This document shows positions 63,096-64,000 of a stretch of DNA of 64,000 bases, one piece after another. This stretch comes from Tatumella ptyseos (GTDB lineage: Bacteria > Pseudomonadota > Gammaproteobacteria > Enterobacterales > Enterobacteriaceae), in assembly GCF_030552895.1 (NCBI RefSeq), contig NZ_CP130649.1, positions 2,046,001 to 2,110,000 of the forward strand, read 5' to 3'. The notes beneath the pieces were generated by a model. That model saw nothing but the letters and a program-made list of their open reading frames with translations, did not search any database and was not told where the DNA came from. Every line of letters begins with the position of its first letter. The first letter of the stretch is position 1. The position numbers and the translations under genes are program-made.

Positions 63096-63704
63096 ATGAT
63101 AACAGCCCCCAATTCAGAGCACTCTCCGCTTCCTACAATGACGGCTCCCCACCCGGAAGTCGTTGCGTTAGTTCCCCGGCTAGTCGAGGGTGAGCTCTTG
63201 GACCTGGGCTGTGGGTACGGGCGGCATGCGTTATACCTACAGCAACAAGGATTCCCGGTCACCGCATGGGATAACGATCCACAAGCCGTACAACACTTAA
63301 CGCAATTAGCGAGCCAAGCCGCCTTAAGCGACCTAACGGCGACAGTGACCGACCTCAATCACCATCGGTTCAATGGCCGTTACCATGCGATTGTAGCGGT
63401 AGATACCTTAATGTATTTGGACCCCGCGACCATTGGCCAGTTAATTGCCGATATGCAGGCCGCTACCCTGAAGGGGGGCTACAATCTGATCGTCTGCGCG
63501 ATGCATGATGAGCACCTAACGAACCCTATCGCTTTTCCGTTTAGCTTTAGTTCGGGCGAGCTGAGCCATTATTATCGGCGTTGGCACATTGTTCATTATC
63601 ACGAACAGCTGACGACTTGGCAGCCATCAGACCCGCAAGCTGCGCCGCTCACCCTACGCTTTGCAACCTTATTGGCGCAAAAAATTTCAATTAAAGAGCT
63701 ATAA
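63096..63704 (+). CDS. tehB: TehB-like SAM-dependent methyltransferase
   Basis: 202 residues from ATG 63096 (E. coli TehB 197). Rossmann methyltransferase with SAM motif I LLDLGCGYGRHALYL and a matching C-terminal half (KGGYNLIVCAMHDEH, FPFSFSSGELSHYYRRW, LTLRFATLLAQK) typical of TehB, which detoxifies tellurite by methylation. In E. coli tehB pairs with tehA elsewhere; here it follows ppx by 20 bp without tehA and may be read with ppk-ppx. GTGAGG precedes the start. Confidence 0.85.
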   Translation: MITAPNSEHSPLPTMTAPHPEVVALVPRLVEGELLDLGCGYGRHALYLQQQGFPVTAWDNDPQAVQHLTQLASQAALSDLTATVTDLNHHRFNGRYHAIVAVDTLMYLDPATIGQLIADMQAATLKGGYNLIVCAMHDEHLTNPIAFPFSFSSGELSHYYRRWHIVHYHEQLTTWQPSDPQAAPLTLRFATLLAQKISIKEL

Positions 63705-63761
63705 TCTTTGCGGAGGTTTGTGAGCAAAACCCCTCCCTACGCTTATTATGGAAACTTATTG

Positions 63762-63944
63762 ATGAATAACTCTCCCTTAAGTCGTCAGAAAAAGAAAAGC
63801 GGATCCCTGGTTCGAATTGTCTTCTGGTTAAGTCTAGTATTACTGGTAGCACGACTCATTTGGGTCCTGCCAGCGGCGTTTGACCACCATCGTGCCAAAC
63901 AGGAGAGCACTGGAGCGGCTACTCAGGCTAAATCTACCCCCTAA
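63762..63944 (+). CDS. yfgG: DUF2633 small membrane protein YfgG
   Basis: 60 residues from ATG 63762: a basic N-terminus (SRQKKKSG), one membrane helix (LVRIVFWLSLVLLVARLIWVL), then a short His/Lys-containing tail. It resembles E. coli YfgG (63 residues), which is encoded next to ppx and was linked to nickel/cobalt tolerance. The frame opens 18 codons earlier, but that extension has no family support. The E. coli gene pdeF between ppx and yfgG is absent; tehB occupies the place. Confidence 0.78.
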   Translation: MNNSPLSRQKKKSGSLVRIVFWLSLVLLVARLIWVLPAAFDHHRAKQESTGAATQAKSTP

Positions 63945-63996
63945 TTTATGACAGTAAGGACACCTTGGCCCTGCTGAGAATCACAAAGGATGTAAT

Positions 63997-64000
63997 ATGT
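63997..64000 (+). CDS. Possible start of the next gene (cut by window edge)
   Basis: An ATG at 63997 is preceded by AAAGGA at 63984-63989 with good spacing, so a coding region probably begins here. Only one codon is visible, so nothing can be said about the product. Confidence 0.3.

Overview
This window is chromosomal DNA from a gammaproteobacterium of the order Enterobacterales. Gene order follows the E. coli K-12 segment running from mntH/nupC through gltX, ligA-zipA, cysZK, ptsHI-crr, cysPTWAM, amiA-hemF, dapE, purC-bamC-dapA, bepA, hda, uraA-upp and purMN to ppk-ppx. Proteins resemble E. coli counterparts closely but not identically, and several E. coli blocks are missing or replaced (xapABR, pdxK, the eut region and its neighbours, hyf, yfgD). 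This fits a member of the Erwiniaceae or a neighbouring family. The genus cannot be settled from sequence reading alone.

Layout. 1-4.6 kb: start of mntH behind a perfect MntR-type palindrome, nupC, a DUF2938 membrane protein, an AI-2E-family transporter, two tRNA-Ala(GGC) genes and a YfeC-like regulator. 4.6-7.3 kb: gltX facing three identical tRNA-Val(UAC) genes and one tRNA-Lys(UUU). The tRNA-Lys is followed by a tandem array of 167-168 bp units, each restarting with the tRNA-Lys 3' end and carrying its own terminator. The layout resembles the rtT repeats of the E. coli tyrT operon. 7.3-13.7 kb: yfeR/yfeH and a complete tripartite efflux operon (HlyD-type adaptor, DHA2 pump, NodT-type outer-membrane factor). 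13.7-22 kb: ypeB-ligA, zipA, cysZ, cysK and ptsH-ptsI-crr. 22-24 kb: a CpxRA-like two-component pair. 24-31.6 kb: cysM with cysPTWA, yfeY-yfeZ-ypeA and amiA. 31.6-39.6 kb: hemF, then ampH, a LysR/M20 peptidase/MHS transporter module, and ansP. 40-51 kb: yffB-dapE-ypfN, ypfH-tmcA-ypfJ, purC, bamC-dapA, gcvR, bcp and bepA. 51-52 kb: an AT-rich patch with a DUF805 gene and a broken upstream ORF. 52-64 kb: hda (apparently starting at CTG), upp-uraA, purM-purN, a stray serine-hydrolase gene, a secreted lactonase-like protein, ppk-ppx, tehB and yfgG.

How the genes work together. Sulfur assimilation is nearly complete for uptake and the last step: CysPTWA and CysZ import thiosulfate/sulfate, and CysK and CysM make cysteine. 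The general PTS enzymes (HPr, EI, EIIA-Glc), lysine/peptidoglycan precursor enzymes (DapA, DapE), three purine genes (purC, purM, purN; purC and purM preceded by PurR-like boxes), uracil salvage (UraA, Upp), polyphosphate turnover (Ppk, Ppx) and envelope maintenance (ZipA, AmiA, BamC, BepA, AmpH) make up the core. Accessory content is modest and sits between core operons rather than in one island. I see no prophage, intact insertion sequence or CRISPR array. The most unusual element is the tRNA-Lys-derived repeat array at 6.7-7.2 kb.
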